38,367 bases of DNA, taken from assembly GCA_002706985.1 (NCBI GenBank), contig PAKP01000004.1, positions 1 through 38,367 on the forward strand. Reading direction: 5' to 3'. Position numbers and translations under genes: made by a program. This document shows, piece after piece, positions 7,380 through 15,242 of this stretch. Below the pieces are notes generated by a model. The model worked only from the letters and a program-made list of their open reading frames with translations. It had not been told where the DNA came from and ran no database searches. Position 1 is the stretch's first letter. Each line of letters begins with the position of its first letter. This DNA is from Sneathiella sp. (GTDB taxonomy: Bacteria > Pseudomonadota > Alphaproteobacteria > Sneathiellales > Sneathiellaceae).

Positions 7380-7406
7380 TGCATCCCATATCGAACCACA
7401 TAAGAA

Positions 7407-7443
7407 GGCCCGCCCCTTCGAGCATCTGACGAAAGGGCAGGCC
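7407..7443. terminator. Bidirectional terminator between acyl-CoA dehydrogenase and EF-hand genes
   Basis: GGCCCGCCCCTT (7407-7418) pairs with AAGGGCAGGCC (7433-7443) with one bulged C and a 14-nt loop. It is followed on the plus strand by AGTTTATTTC. It lies between two convergent genes. Confidence 0.65.
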
Positions 7444-7479
7444 AGTTTATTTCAGGGATATCCTGTTCCCGCTGGAAAA

Positions 7480-8004
7480 TCAGCCTTTCTTCATGCCGCC
7501 TTTCTTGGGCCGCAGGTTCAACAGCTCATCTGCGGACAGAACGCCATCGCCATTACTGTCGGCAGCTTCGAAACGCTTTGTCGAAGCTGCTGCGAATTCA
7601 TCACTGGAAACTGTTCCGTTGCCATCGGCGTCCAGAAGCTCCATAAGACGCGCGCTATGACGTTCTTTACGGTCTTCATGTTTCTTTTGACGAAACGCCT
7701 TGGCCTCTTCCATGCTGATCGAACCGCTGCCATCCACATCAAGCTTGTCAAAGAACTCTTTCTTGCGAATGGTCATTTCCTCGACACTGATCGTGCCGTT
7801 GCCGTCCTTGTCCAACTTGCTAAATCGCTCGGTCGACTTCGCGGTCATTTCCTCAAAGGTCAGTTCGCCGTCGTTATTTGTATCCAGACGCTCGAACATC
7901 CCACCTTTATGTTGAGCTTTTCCATCTCCATCCGTCGCGGCAACTGCCAGAACAGGAACAGTCAGGGCGGCAATCAGGGATCCAACAATAATTTTACGCT
8001 TCAT
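7480..8004 (-). CDS. Exported EF-hand calcium-binding protein
   Basis: This 174-residue protein starts with a signal peptide (MKRKIIVGSLIAALTVPVLAVAA, about 1-23, likely cut after AVAA). Five EF-hand loops of the DxDxDG type follow: DTNNDGELTFEE, DKDGNGTISVEE, DVDGSGSISMEE, DADGNGTVSSDE and DSNGDGVLSADE, spaced along residues 41-160. A charged Lys/Arg/Glu/His stretch separates the third and fourth loops. It should bind Ca2+ in the periplasm; the tail PKKGGMKKG is basic. The start is set by GGAGGAGA eight bases before ATG 8002-8004; a longer reading to 8037 would bury the signal peptide. It is divergent from the tetR gene at 8158. Its physiological role is unknown. Confidence 0.85.
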   Translation of the reverse strand: MKRKIIVGSLIAALTVPVLAVAATDGDGKAQHKGGMFERLDTNNDGELTFEEMTAKSTERFSKLDKDGNGTISVEEMTIRKKEFFDKLDVDGSGSISMEEAKAFRQKKHEDRKERHSARLMELLDADGNGTVSSDEFAAASTKRFEAADSNGDGVLSADELLNLRPKKGGMKKG

Positions 8005-8111
8005 GATCAAGTCTCCTCCATTTTGTGACTTATCCATTCAACGATGCGGCGCAGACCGTTCCGTCGCAAAAATCTGAAAAAAAGAATTTCATGCAAATCG
8101 GCAAAATATAT

Positions 8112-8124
8112 TGAACATTGTTCA
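8112..8124. promoter_or_regulatory. Probable TetR operator
   Basis: TGAACA-T-TGTTCA is a perfect 6-1-6 palindrome 34 bp before the tetR start, in the 153-bp divergent gap. TetR regulators usually repress themselves and neighbours through sites placed like this. It may also affect the EF-hand gene. Confidence 0.5.
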
Positions 8125-8157
8125 TTTTTATGCAAATTGTTTCTTAAAGGGAATGCT

Positions 8158-8793
8158 ATGGCGACAACAGACAAACAGAAGACACGCGGAGACAGTCTCA
8201 GGGCCTTCAAACGCCAGCATATACTGAGCGCAGCGAAGCGGCTGTTTGATGCCCGCGGGATGGAGGGTCTCAATATGCGGGACATTGCCGAGGAAGCGGG
8301 ATACTCGCTTGGCGCCGCCTATGCCTATTTCCGCACGAAGGAAGAAATTCAGTATGAGTTACTCTCAATCATCCTCGGTGATCTGACCCGACAATTACGG
8401 AGCGCCAGTGCCTTCGGCCATTCAAAAAGATCGGCGCAAAGTCCGTTTCTCTTCTTCATCAAGTATTTTCAGGATCATCCGGAGGAAATGCAGCTCACGC
8501 TGCTTGTCCTGTCCGGCCTTGGCAATGAATCCGCGCAAATCCCCTCCCAGGCGAGCGCAACACTGAATAGCAGACTGCTTGCCCTGATGGGCATGCTCGC
8601 CAACGGCTTGCACCAGTCCGGTGAGACTTCAGCAACAGCGGCGCAGGAAGAAACGATTGACTTTGTCGCCTTCCTGCTGGGGCTGCTTATGCTGGAAAAC
8701 GGGGGCCGGCTTGCGCTTTTGAACCAGCAACCGCAAGAAATGGTCGACCGATACGGGAAACGGATGCTATTAAGAAATACGAAACAAGAATAA
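8158..8793 (+). CDS. TetR family transcriptional regulator
   Basis: This 211-residue protein has a TetR N-terminal helix-turn-helix: KRQHILSAAKRLFDARGMEGLNMRDIAEEAGYSLGAAYAYFRTKEEIQYELL at about 18-69. The C-terminal ligand domain is not recognised beyond the superfamily. The frame is open upstream to 8044, but TAAAGGGA placed before ATG 8158 sets the start and gives a normal N-terminus. The gene lies 34 bp upstream of two thioesterase genes on the same strand and is probably co-transcribed with them, so an acyl-CoA or similar thioester is a plausible effector. A perfect palindrome in its promoter region suits autoregulation. Confidence 0.85.
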   Translation: MATTDKQKTRGDSLRAFKRQHILSAAKRLFDARGMEGLNMRDIAEEAGYSLGAAYAYFRTKEEIQYELLSIILGDLTRQLRSASAFGHSKRSAQSPFLFFIKYFQDHPEEMQLTLLVLSGLGNESAQIPSQASATLNSRLLALMGMLANGLHQSGETSATAAQEETIDFVAFLLGLLMLENGGRLALLNQQPQEMVDRYGKRMLLRNTKQE

Positions 8794-8827
8794 CAACAAT
8801 GATCGTGCAGACAGGAGCTCCCCTTTC

Positions 8828-9262
8828 ATGAGTGGTTATGCTGAGACCTATCGCGGGCAGGTACTCGCGAGTGAATGCAATTTTCTCGGCCATATGAATA
8901 TCCAGTTTTACGCCGCCCGGGTCAGCCATGCGATCTGGAGCATGAGCTATATGATCGGCATTCCGGCAGAAGACATAAAAGGTGGGAAAAAGGCGCTTGT
9001 CTCCGTCCGTCAGGAAATCGACTTCCTGGGTGAACTGATGGCGGGCGATATTCTCCATATGGAAACAGGTATCCTGAAAACGACCAACAAGACCCTGACA
9101 CTGCATAACAAACTCATCAACAGCGCGACAGGTGAAACCGTCATGACCAATGAAATGACGGCCGCCTATATGGATGTTTCCTTGCGCAAAGCCGTTCCCC
9201 TGACATCGGAGATGCGCGCGAATATCGAAAACTTCATGATCACACAGGAGGCCGCGACATGA
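8828..9262 (+). CDS. 4HBT-type acyl-CoA thioesterase (hotdog), altered active site
   Basis: This single hotdog domain of 144 residues belongs to the 4-hydroxybenzoyl-CoA thioesterase-like group. The active-site strand reads ASECNFLGHMNIQFYAAR (about 13-30), in which the usual ECD is ECN: the expected catalytic aspartate is asparagine, whereas GHMN and Y are kept. The protein is a clear paralogue of both halves of the next gene. AGGAG lies about ten bases before the ATG. Its stop overlaps the next gene's start by 4 bp (ATGA). Either a weak thioesterase, a partner subunit for the next protein, or an acyl-CoA-binding pseudoenzyme is possible. Confidence 0.8.
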   Translation: MSGYAETYRGQVLASECNFLGHMNIQFYAARVSHAIWSMSYMIGIPAEDIKGGKKALVSVRQEIDFLGELMAGDILHMETGILKTTNKTLTLHNKLINSATGETVMTNEMTAAYMDVSLRKAVPLTSEMRANIENFMITQEAAT

Positions 9263-10161
9263 GCAAACTGATCGCCTGTTATCGCGGCAATGTAAATGCC
9301 TGGGAATGTGATCAGATGGGACATATGAATGTCCAGTTTTATATGTCCCGCGGTGCCGAAGCATTTGGCCATCTTCAGAATGCGCTCGGCCTTAGTCCCG
9401 CTCGTATCCGGGAAGAAAAGAAAGGTCTGAGATTTAAGTCTTTGCGCATCCAGTTCAAGGCGGAAGTCCATGCCGGTTCTGCTCTGCACGGCCTGTGCGG
9501 CGTCCGCGAAGTCGTTGGCGATACCCTTCACGGGTTTATTCATCTCTTTGACACCGCCTTCGACCGGCTCTCCGCCGTGTTCGAGTTTACGGCCGCCTAT
9601 ACGGATTTTGTCAGCGATGAAACACTTCCTCTACCGGCTGACCTCCGAGATACTGCGGAGACTTTGAGTGACGAGCATCCGGAAAGTTATCGACCCGCGC
9701 CTTTTTCCGGCACCCTGATGCCAAGCACAGCCCTGGATCACATGTTCGAAAGCAGCCGCGCTTCTGTCAATACCTGGGAATGTGATCAGTTCAATCATAT
9801 CGAGATGCGCCATGTCGTCGGTTATTTTTCCGATGCGGCCACTCATATCATCGGGGCGGTCGGCCTGACGCGCGGGGAAATAAGGCGGCGCAACCTTGGC
9901 TCAGCCGCCCTTGATTATTACACGGAATTTCACGCTCCGATTAAGATGTCGGCACCCATAGTCCTGAAAAGCGGTCTTATATCGGCAGAACGAAAGATAT
10001 TCCGCTTCGGTCACAACCTCGTAGACCTCGACTCAGGCAATATTGCGGTGACGACAACGGTTGTCGGCTGTTACTTCGACATGAGTTTGCGGAAATCCGT
10101 CGCGCTTCCGGACGAGTTCACGAACTACCCGAAGGAAAAATGGCTTTCGAACCAGTTCTAG
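9259..10161 (+). CDS. Tandem double-hotdog thioesterase
   Basis: This 300-residue protein contains two 4HBT-like hotdog domains in series, about residues 1-140 and 160-295. The first has the intact motif WECDQMGHMNVQFYMSR (about 14-30). The second reads WECDQFNHIEMRHVVGYF (about 173-190), keeping the aspartate but losing the GHMN signature. Double-hotdog proteins form pseudo-dimers with one or two working sites; here the first domain is expected to carry activity. The acyl-CoA substrate is unknown. It overlaps the preceding single-domain paralogue by 4 bp, so both proteins are made together and may associate. It ends nine bases from the convergent tetR gene at 10171. Confidence 0.82.
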   Translation: MSKLIACYRGNVNAWECDQMGHMNVQFYMSRGAEAFGHLQNALGLSPARIREEKKGLRFKSLRIQFKAEVHAGSALHGLCGVREVVGDTLHGFIHLFDTAFDRLSAVFEFTAAYTDFVSDETLPLPADLRDTAETLSDEHPESYRPAPFSGTLMPSTALDHMFESSRASVNTWECDQFNHIEMRHVVGYFSDAATHIIGAVGLTRGEIRRRNLGSAALDYYTEFHAPIKMSAPIVLKSGLISAERKIFRFGHNLVDLDSGNIAVTTTVVGCYFDMSLRKSVALPDEFTNYPKEKWLSNQF

Positions 10162-10170
10162 CTGGAGGCG

Positions 10171-10788
10171 TCAGGCCAACTGCGGACTGAACAACAGCTT
10201 GATGTAGGATCGCAACATCATGATCTGGGTCGCCAGCTTATCCGGTTCTTTCAAGGCTTTCGACATAACAATCCCGCCTTCAACTACGGTAGAAACAAGA
10301 TCCGCAACCTCCTCCAGATCAACATCATCATTCGGAGGATAGATTTCGCTGATTTCATTCAGCACAGTAATGAACCTTGCTCGCCATGCAAGCGCGCCAC
10401 TACGGGTTAATTCATGAATACCTCTATCAAAAAGACGCTCCTGATAGCAAATCGTCGCAACGAGACAACCTGGATGTCCTTCCGGCAAATCGGCCATCAT
10501 TTCCGAAAACAGCTTTAGGCCAATCAGAAAGGCATGAAGAGGGTCATCGTTCAATTCCCTAGCGCGGTTAAAAATACCGTCCAGTACGATCTCATCCTGC
10601 TCAAGATATCGCTCTACAAGCGCGCGCGCCAATTCCGTCTTGTCTCTGAAGTGATAAAAGAAACCACTCTTGGTGATTTCCGCTTCAGATATAACTTCCT
10701 CAATTGATGTCGCGCCGAAGCCCTTCGCCAGAATTGCCGATTCAGCGATTGTCAGCAGCCGTTCTCTCGTCTCCGCGCCTTTTTTCAT
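10171..10788 (-). CDS. TetR/AcrR family transcriptional regulator
   Basis: This 205-residue TetR protein has a DNA-binding part (TRERLLTIAESAILAKGFGATSIEEVISEAEITKSGFFYHFRDKTELARAL, about 7-57) and a C-terminal domain with HPGCLVATICYQERLFDRGI (about 98-117), a form seen in many AcrR-like regulators; its cysteines at about 101 and 106 could sense electrophiles. Two interleaved perfect palindromes lie 17-50 bp upstream of its start. It is divergent from the homocysteine methyltransferase gene and may regulate that gene as well as itself. A weak ribosome site precedes ATG 10786-10788. The effector is unknown. Confidence 0.85.
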   Translation of the reverse strand: MKKGAETRERLLTIAESAILAKGFGATSIEEVISEAEITKSGFFYHFRDKTELARALVERYLEQDEIVLDGIFNRARELNDDPLHAFLIGLKLFSEMMADLPEGHPGCLVATICYQERLFDRGIHELTRSGALAWRARFITVLNEISEIYPPNDDVDLEEVADLVSTVVEGGIVMSKALKEPDKLATQIMMLRSYIKLLFSPQLA

Positions 10789-10804
10789 AACAGTCTCGCG
10801 TTTT

Positions 10805-10838
10805 CAGTACCGGAGGTACTGTACCCTCGGTACAGTAC
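10805..10838. promoter_or_regulatory. Composite TetR operator, two interleaved palindromes
   Basis: CAGTACC-gga-GGTACTG (10805-10821) and GTACTGTACC-ctc-GGTACAGTAC (10816-10838) are both perfect inverted repeats with 3-bp spacers, and they share the GTACTG in the middle. Three or four half-sites of GGTACwG therefore sit on one stretch immediately upstream of the tetR start, allowing two repressor dimers to bind side by side. Confidence 0.7.
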
Positions 10839-10886
10839 GGTTGGGAAGACAGGTATTCTATCATTATTCGAAAGCGATTGGAATAC

Positions 10887-10900
10887 TTCAACCTGTTGAA
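10887..10900. repeat. Second short dyad in the tetR/methyltransferase gap
   Basis: TTCAAC-CT-GTTGAA is a perfect 6-bp inverted repeat about 105 bp before the methyltransferase start. It is unrelated in sequence to the palindromes at 10805-10838, so if functional it would bind a different regulator. The rest of the 10839-11004 stretch shows nothing clear except an AT-rich run and a GGGAGAAA ribosome site at its end. Confidence 0.3.
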
Positions 10901-11004
10901 ATAAAATCGTTATTTTTTTGTAACTCCTGCTGTACCACAAGGCCACTAGTCCCTCACTATATCAATATATATTTTCCCGCCATCCAAACAGATGGGAGAA
11001 AATT

Positions 11005-11949
11005 ATGACACAGGCTAAATATAGAGACCACCTCCCGCAAATTGCGGGCAATATATTCCTGACCGACGGCGGCCTGGAAACCACCCTCTTGTTTCTGGAA
11101 GGTTTTGACCTGCCATATTTTGCCGCCTTCAACCTGATGCGTACGGTAGATGGAAAGCAGGCGATTGAGGACTACCTGTTAAAGTATGTCGGCATTGCCA
11201 AGGAAAACGGCACAGGGATCATCCTTGATACGCCCACATGGCGCGCGAGCCAAGATTGGGGCGACCTTCTCGGCTATAGTCCGGAAGCCCTTGATGCGGT
11301 CAACCGGGAAGCCGTTGAACTGCTTCATGATATCCGTGCCGCACATGAGACAGATGCGACAAACTGCGTCATCAACGGCGCCATCGGACCGCGCGGCGAC
11401 GGCTATAATCCGGCGCTCATCATGTCCGCAGAGGAAGCCGCAGACTATCACCGGGCCCAGGTCACCTCATTTGTTAAGGCAGGCGCAGATATGATCACCG
11501 CTGTTACCATGAACTATGTCAACGAAGCCATCGGTGTCGCGCAGGCAGGAGCGGAACTCGGCATCCCGACGGTCATCTCCTTTACTGTCGAAACGGATGG
11601 CAGGCTTCCGACCGGTGAAACACTGGAAGAGGCGATCCGCAAGACGGATGACGCAAGCGGCAACAGCCCCGCCTACTACATGATCAATTGCGCCCATACA
11701 ACGCATTTTGGGGATGTATTGAGATCGGGCGGAAGCTGGCGCAGTCGTATTGGCGGCCTGAGGGCCAACGCCTCGGCTCTCAGCCATGCAGAACTCGACG
11801 AAGCGGAAGAGCTTGACGATGGCAACCCGGCCGAGTTTGGCGAACATCACGCCGATCTCGCCCAGTACCTGCCGAACCTTTCTGTCGTTGGCGGATGCTG
11901 CGGCACAGACCACCGACATGTAACCGAAGTTCACCGGCATTTCCACTAA
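11005..11949 (+). CDS. Homocysteine S-methyltransferase family protein
   Basis: This 314-residue TIM-barrel protein of the homocysteine-binding family starts with LTDGGLETTLLF (about 19-30). The zinc ligands are visible: Cys in INCAHTTHF (about 228-236) and the vicinal Cys pair in GGCCGTDHRH (about 296-305). Such proteins move a methyl group from a donor such as S-methylmethionine, a betaine or a sulfonium compound to homocysteine or a related thiol. Length fits the stand-alone enzyme (MmuM type) rather than MetH. GGGAGAAA precedes the ATG. It is divergent from a TetR regulator with a strong operator, so expression is probably inducible. The methyl donor is unknown; a link with dimethylsulfoniopropionate-type osmolytes is speculative. 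Confidence 0.82.
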   Translation: MTQAKYRDHLPQIAGNIFLTDGGLETTLLFLEGFDLPYFAAFNLMRTVDGKQAIEDYLLKYVGIAKENGTGIILDTPTWRASQDWGDLLGYSPEALDAVNREAVELLHDIRAAHETDATNCVINGAIGPRGDGYNPALIMSAEEAADYHRAQVTSFVKAGADMITAVTMNYVNEAIGVAQAGAELGIPTVISFTVETDGRLPTGETLEEAIRKTDDASGNSPAYYMINCAHTTHFGDVLRSGGSWRSRIGGLRANASALSHAELDEAEELDDGNPAEFGEHHADLAQYLPNLSVVGGCCGTDHRHVTEVHRHFH

Positions 11950-11964
11950 TGACCAGCATAGTAC

Positions 11965-11991
11965 CGGGCGCCTCTTGCCGAAGCGCCCGGA
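11965..11991. terminator. GC-rich hairpin after the methyltransferase gene
   Basis: CCGGGCGC (11965-11972) pairs with GCGCCCGG (11984-11991) around an 11-nt loop, 15 bp after the stop codon. No T-run follows on either strand, so it may be a weak or factor-assisted terminator, or an mRNA 3'-end stabiliser. Confidence 0.5.
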
Positions 11992-12042
11992 ATCGAATGG
12001 GTATAGAACGATGCATTTCAGATATGACTGGACACAACCAAA

Positions 12043-12058
12043 TGTTTCACATGAAACA
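12043..12058. other. parS-like palindrome
   Basis: TGTTTCACATGAAACA differs at one central base from the 16-bp parS consensus TGTTTCACGTGAAACA recognised by chromosomal ParB proteins. The match extends by one further pairing base on each side (ATGTTTCA-CA-TGAAACAT). It sits in the 206-bp convergent gap 11950-12155, a neutral place for a chromosome-segregation site. A regulatory dyad unrelated to ParB is the alternative. Confidence 0.45.
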
Positions 12059-12155
12059 TATATAAACCCGTATTGTGTGCCCGCAAATCAGAGTGGGCGG
12101 TCCAGCCGTGAACACTCTACGCGGCATTCTCATATATTGGCGAGCATCGTCGCGC

Positions 12156-13292
12156 TTATAATTCTCTGGCGATAAGCTCTTTCATGATTTCGTTCGTGCC
12201 GCCGTAAATGCGTTGAACGCGCGCATCGGCATAAGAACGGGCGACCCGGTATTCCCACATGAAGCCATATCCGCCGTGAAGCTGCAGGCATTCATCAATT
12301 ACTTTATTCTCCAGATCGGAGGTCCAGTATTTCGCCATGGCGGCGGTGGCAACATCCAGCTTGCCTTTCAGCAATTCCTCGATGCATTTGTCGACGAACA
12401 CGCGGGCAATCTGCACCTGGGTCTTCTGTTCCGCCAGCTTAAAGCGGGAATTCTGGAACTGAATGATATTCTGACCAAAGGCACTGCGCTCTTTCGTATA
12501 CTCGATCGTCTCTTCCAGCACCGCCTCCATGGTCGCGGTCGCACCAATGGCGATCTGCAACCGCTCCCAGGCGAGTTCCTGCATCAGGCAGAAGAAACCT
12601 TTACCCTCACCGCCGAGCATATTGCTCGCAGGCACGCGTACATCATCGAAGAACAGTTCCGCCGTATCCTGTGCCTTCAAGCCCAGCTTGTCGAGATTAC
12701 GCCCTTTGTCAAAGCCGGGGGTTCCCGCCTCAACAAGGAAGAGCGTTGTCCCCTTGGCGCCCGCGGACGGATCGGTCTTTGTCACGACAATGACAAGGTC
12801 GCACATATAGCCGTTGGTGATGAAGGTCTTTGACCCGTTGATGATATAATCATCGCCGTCCTTGACCGCGCGTGTTTTGACACCCTGAAGATCCGAGCCC
12901 GCACCCGGCTCAGTCATGGCGATGGCGCCGATCATCTCCCCGCGCGCCATTTTGGGCAGATATCTCTTTTTCTGCTCTTCCGTTCCGTAGTGCAGGATGT
13001 AAGGGCCGACGATTTCCGAATGCAGGCCGAATCCCGGCCCGGTCGTTCCGGCACGGGCCTGTTCTTCCATCATGATAATGCTGTAGAGCTTGTCTGCACC
13101 GAGCCCGCCATATTCCTCCGGTATCGGCATACAAAGCAATCCCTGCTTGCCTGCCTCCAACCATGCGTCGCGGCTGACCTGACCTTCCTTTTCCCACTGG
13201 CTGTGATGGGGAATGATATGTTCTTCATAGAAACGGCGGACCGTCTCCCGAAAGATATTATGCTCTTCGTCAAAAATAGATCGTTCAATCAT
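12156..13292 (-). CDS. Acyl-CoA dehydrogenase (LCAD/IVD-like)
   Basis: This 378-residue FAD-dependent acyl-CoA dehydrogenase has [16 protein letters not shown] at about 124-139 (flavin and acyl-CoA contact) and ITNGYM near 158-163. The C-terminus reads [18 protein letters not shown], so the SCAD/MCAD glutamate position is glycine. Instead, [10 protein letters not shown] (about 239-248) offers a glutamate where long-chain and isovaleryl-CoA dehydrogenases place theirs. It would perform the first step of beta-oxidation on a long or branched chain. GGGTGGCGAA lies before the ATG. The neighbouring operon ends in a terminator, so this gene probably has its own promoter, near the palindrome at 13334-13352. 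Confidence 0.87.
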   Translation of the reverse strand: MIERSIFDEEHNIFRETVRRFYEEHIIPHHSQWEKEGQVSRDAWLEAGKQGLLCMPIPEEYGGLGADKLYSIIMMEEQARAGTTGPGFGLHSEIVGPYILHYGTEEQKKRYLPKMARGEMIGAIAMTEPGAGSDLQGVKTRAVKDGDDYIINGSKTFITNGYMCDLVIVVTKTDPSAGAKGTTLFLVEAGTPGFDKGRNLDKLGLKAQDTAELFFDDVRVPASNMLGGEGKGFFCLMQELAWERLQIAIGATATMEAVLEETIEYTKERSAFGQNIIQFQNSRFKLAEQKTQVQIARVFVDKCIEELLKGKLDVATAAMAKYWTSDLENKVIDECLQLHGGYGFMWEYRVARSYADARVQRIYGGTNEIMKELIAREL

Positions 13293-13333
13293 TTCGCCAC
13301 CCTTGTTTCTTATAATTTGTGCGATTCCCGTGA

Positions 13334-13352
13334 AATTGACAATTTGTCAATT
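13334..13352. promoter_or_regulatory. Perfect palindrome upstream of acyl-CoA dehydrogenase gene
   Basis: AATTGACA-ATT-TGTCAATT is a perfect 8-bp inverted repeat with a 3-bp spacer, 42 bp upstream of the dehydrogenase start. It contains TTGACA on the minus strand and could be the -35 element overlapped by an operator. It differs from the merR palindrome in its core, so another regulator is likely. Confidence 0.5.
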
Positions 13353-13392
13353 TTGCATGAGTTTATCCCTTTACGGAGCTTTTCTCCACAAA

Positions 13393-13418
13393 AAAGGCGA
13401 GCAACAATGCCCGCCTTT
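13393..13418 (-). terminator. Intrinsic terminator of the beta-oxidation operon
   Basis: On the minus strand AAAGGCGGGC pairs with GCTCGCCTTT (one G-T pair) around a 6-nt loop and is followed by a run of Ts. It lies 20 bp beyond the stop codon of the 596-residue acyl-CoA dehydrogenase, closing the operon that starts at merR or thiolase. Confidence 0.8.
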
Positions 13419-13437
13419 CATCTCACTCGTGCATTTT

Positions 13438-15228
13438 CTAAAATGCCTCTGCGTCGAGTTCCATCATGGTTTTCGATCCCGCGCTCATCTTCACGAGGAG
13501 GGAGGAAACATCCGGAAGCATGCGTTCGAAGAAGAAGCGTGCTGTTACCAGCTTCGTCTTGTAAAATTCGGCGTCTTCCGGCTCTTCAGCAAGTTTGGCT
13601 TTGGCGATCTTCGCCATCTGCGCCCACATGAAGCCAAGCGCAACAAGGCCGAACATCCGGAGATATTCCGTCGAGGCCGCCCCGGCCTCATCCGGATTTT
13701 TCATCCCCTTTTCGCCGAGAAGCGCCGTACCCTGCTGCAGTTTTGCGAAAGCTTTTGCAAGCGGCAGGATGAATTCCTTCTGTTCCGGATCCATCATATT
13801 TTCCTGAATGAAGGCATCCACCGGATGGAAGAACTGGCGAAGATTCCGACCCATATTCTGCGGCAGCTTGCGCCCGACGAGATCGAGAGCCTGAATGCCG
13901 TTCGCCCCTTCGTAGATCTGGGTAATGCGGGCATCGCGGACGAACTGCTCCATTCCCCATTCATGGATATAGCCATGGCCGCCATAGCACTGCATCGCGG
14001 TCGCGGCGAGCTCGAACCCCATATCGGTGAAGTAGGCCTTGATTACCGGCGTGAGGAGAGAGAGTGCCTCATCCGCGGCACGGCGTCCGTCTTCTTCGGG
14101 ATGTTTTTCCACCATATCGACCTGAAGCCCCGCCCAGAGACCGAGGGCACGCGCACCCTCCGTAAAGGCGCGGAGCATCAGCAGGTTCCGACGGATATCC
14201 GGATGCACAATGATGGGATCTGCGGGCTTATCCGGCGCCTTGACGCCCGAGATCGAGCGGCCCTGCAGCCTGTCTTTGGCGTAAATCACCGCATTCTGAT
14301 AGGCGACTTCCGCCTGGGAAAGACCCTGAATACCGACGCCAAGGCGGGCGGCATTCATCATGGTGAACATGGCGCGCATGCCCTTATGGGCATCACCCAG
14401 CAGCCAGCCGGTCGCGTCCTCATAGTTCATGACGCAAGTGGAGTTGCCGTGGATTCCCATTTTATGCTCGATCGAGCCACAGGCGACTCCGTTGCGCGTC
14501 GACGGATTACCGTCGGCGTCCAACAAGAATTTCGGCACGATAAAGAGAGAGACGCCTTTGATACCCTCCGGTCCGCCCGGAATTTTCGCGAGCACGAGAT
14601 GCACGATATTGTCCGACATATCATGCTCTCCGGCGGAGATGAAAATCTTCGTGCCGGTGATTTTATAGCTGCCATCGTCCTGTGGAACTGCCTTAGTGCG
14701 CATCAGGCCAAGGTCCGTTCCACAATGCGGTTCGGTCAGGTTCATGGTGCCGGTCCAGTCGCCGGTGACCATTTTCGGAAGCCATGTCTGCTTCTGCTCA
14801 TCCGTGCCATGCTTGTGAATGGCCGCATAGGCTCCATGCGTGAGCCCCGGGTACATGCCGAACGCCATGTTAGCCGCACTCATCATCTCCGCAAAGGCGA
14901 TGCCGATGACATGCGGAAGGCCCTGCCCGCCATATTCCGGATCGGCATCAAGCCCCATCCAGCCCGCGCCCCGATACTCATCATAGGCTTCCTTGAAGCC
15001 GGTCGGGGTTGTGACTTCCCCATCCTTCCAGGTGCAGCCTTCCTTGTCACCGACCTGATTGAGCGGTTGTATCACCTCACTCATCAGCTTGCCGCCCTCC
15101 TCAAGGATGGCGTCGATCATATCCGGCGTTGCATCCTCGAACCCCGGCATATTGGTCATCTTGTCGAGCCCGAGAAGGTCGTTGAGCACAAATTTGAAGT
15201 CTTTTACCGGTGCATTATAAACAGGCAT
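13438..15228 (-). CDS. Acyl-CoA dehydrogenase with C-terminal extension (DmdC/FadE-like)
   Basis: At 596 residues this is the large form with an extra C-terminal helical domain (about residues 470-596). MNLTEPHCGTDLGLMRT at about 161-177 is the flavin loop, and YEGANGIQALDLVGRKL (about 441-457) contains the canonical catalytic glutamate, unlike the two shorter dehydrogenases in this window. Proteins of this build include FadE-type beta-oxidation enzymes and DmdC, the methylmercaptopropionyl-CoA dehydrogenase; sequence reading alone cannot separate them. It is the last gene of a minus-strand operon after thiolase and HCDH/ECH, 14 bp from the latter, so it most likely supplies the first step of that fatty-acid cycle. 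GGGAG precedes the ATG. Confidence 0.88.
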   Translation of the reverse strand: MPVYNAPVKDFKFVLNDLLGLDKMTNMPGFEDATPDMIDAILEEGGKLMSEVIQPLNQVGDKEGCTWKDGEVTTPTGFKEAYDEYRGAGWMGLDADPEYGGQGLPHVIGIAFAEMMSAANMAFGMYPGLTHGAYAAIHKHGTDEQKQTWLPKMVTGDWTGTMNLTEPHCGTDLGLMRTKAVPQDDGSYKITGTKIFISAGEHDMSDNIVHLVLAKIPGGPEGIKGVSLFIVPKFLLDADGNPSTRNGVACGSIEHKMGIHGNSTCVMNYEDATGWLLGDAHKGMRAMFTMMNAARLGVGIQGLSQAEVAYQNAVIYAKDRLQGRSISGVKAPDKPADPIIVHPDIRRNLLMLRAFTEGARALGLWAGLQVDMVEKHPEEDGRRAADEALSLLTPVIKAYFTDMGFELAATAMQCYGGHGYIHEWGMEQFVRDARITQIYEGANGIQALDLVGRKLPQNMGRNLRQFFHPVDAFIQENMMDPEQKEFILPLAKAFAKLQQGTALLGEKGMKNPDEAGAASTEYLRMFGLVALGFMWAQMAKIAKAKLAEEPEDAEFYKTKLVTARFFFERMLPDVSSLLVKMSAGSKTMMELDAEAF

Positions 15229-15242
15229 CTCGATACTCCCTT

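Noticed and set aside
11975..12175. 66-codon plus-strand frame after the methyltransferase
   Set aside because: No ribosome site; it spans the hairpin and parS-like palindrome and runs into the convergent gene. Composition is not protein-like.
13029..13050. Second copy of the tRNA-like CGAATCCCGGCC string as an att site
   Set aside because: It is inside the coding sequence of the acyl-CoA dehydrogenase and matches only about 12 bases; chance similarity.
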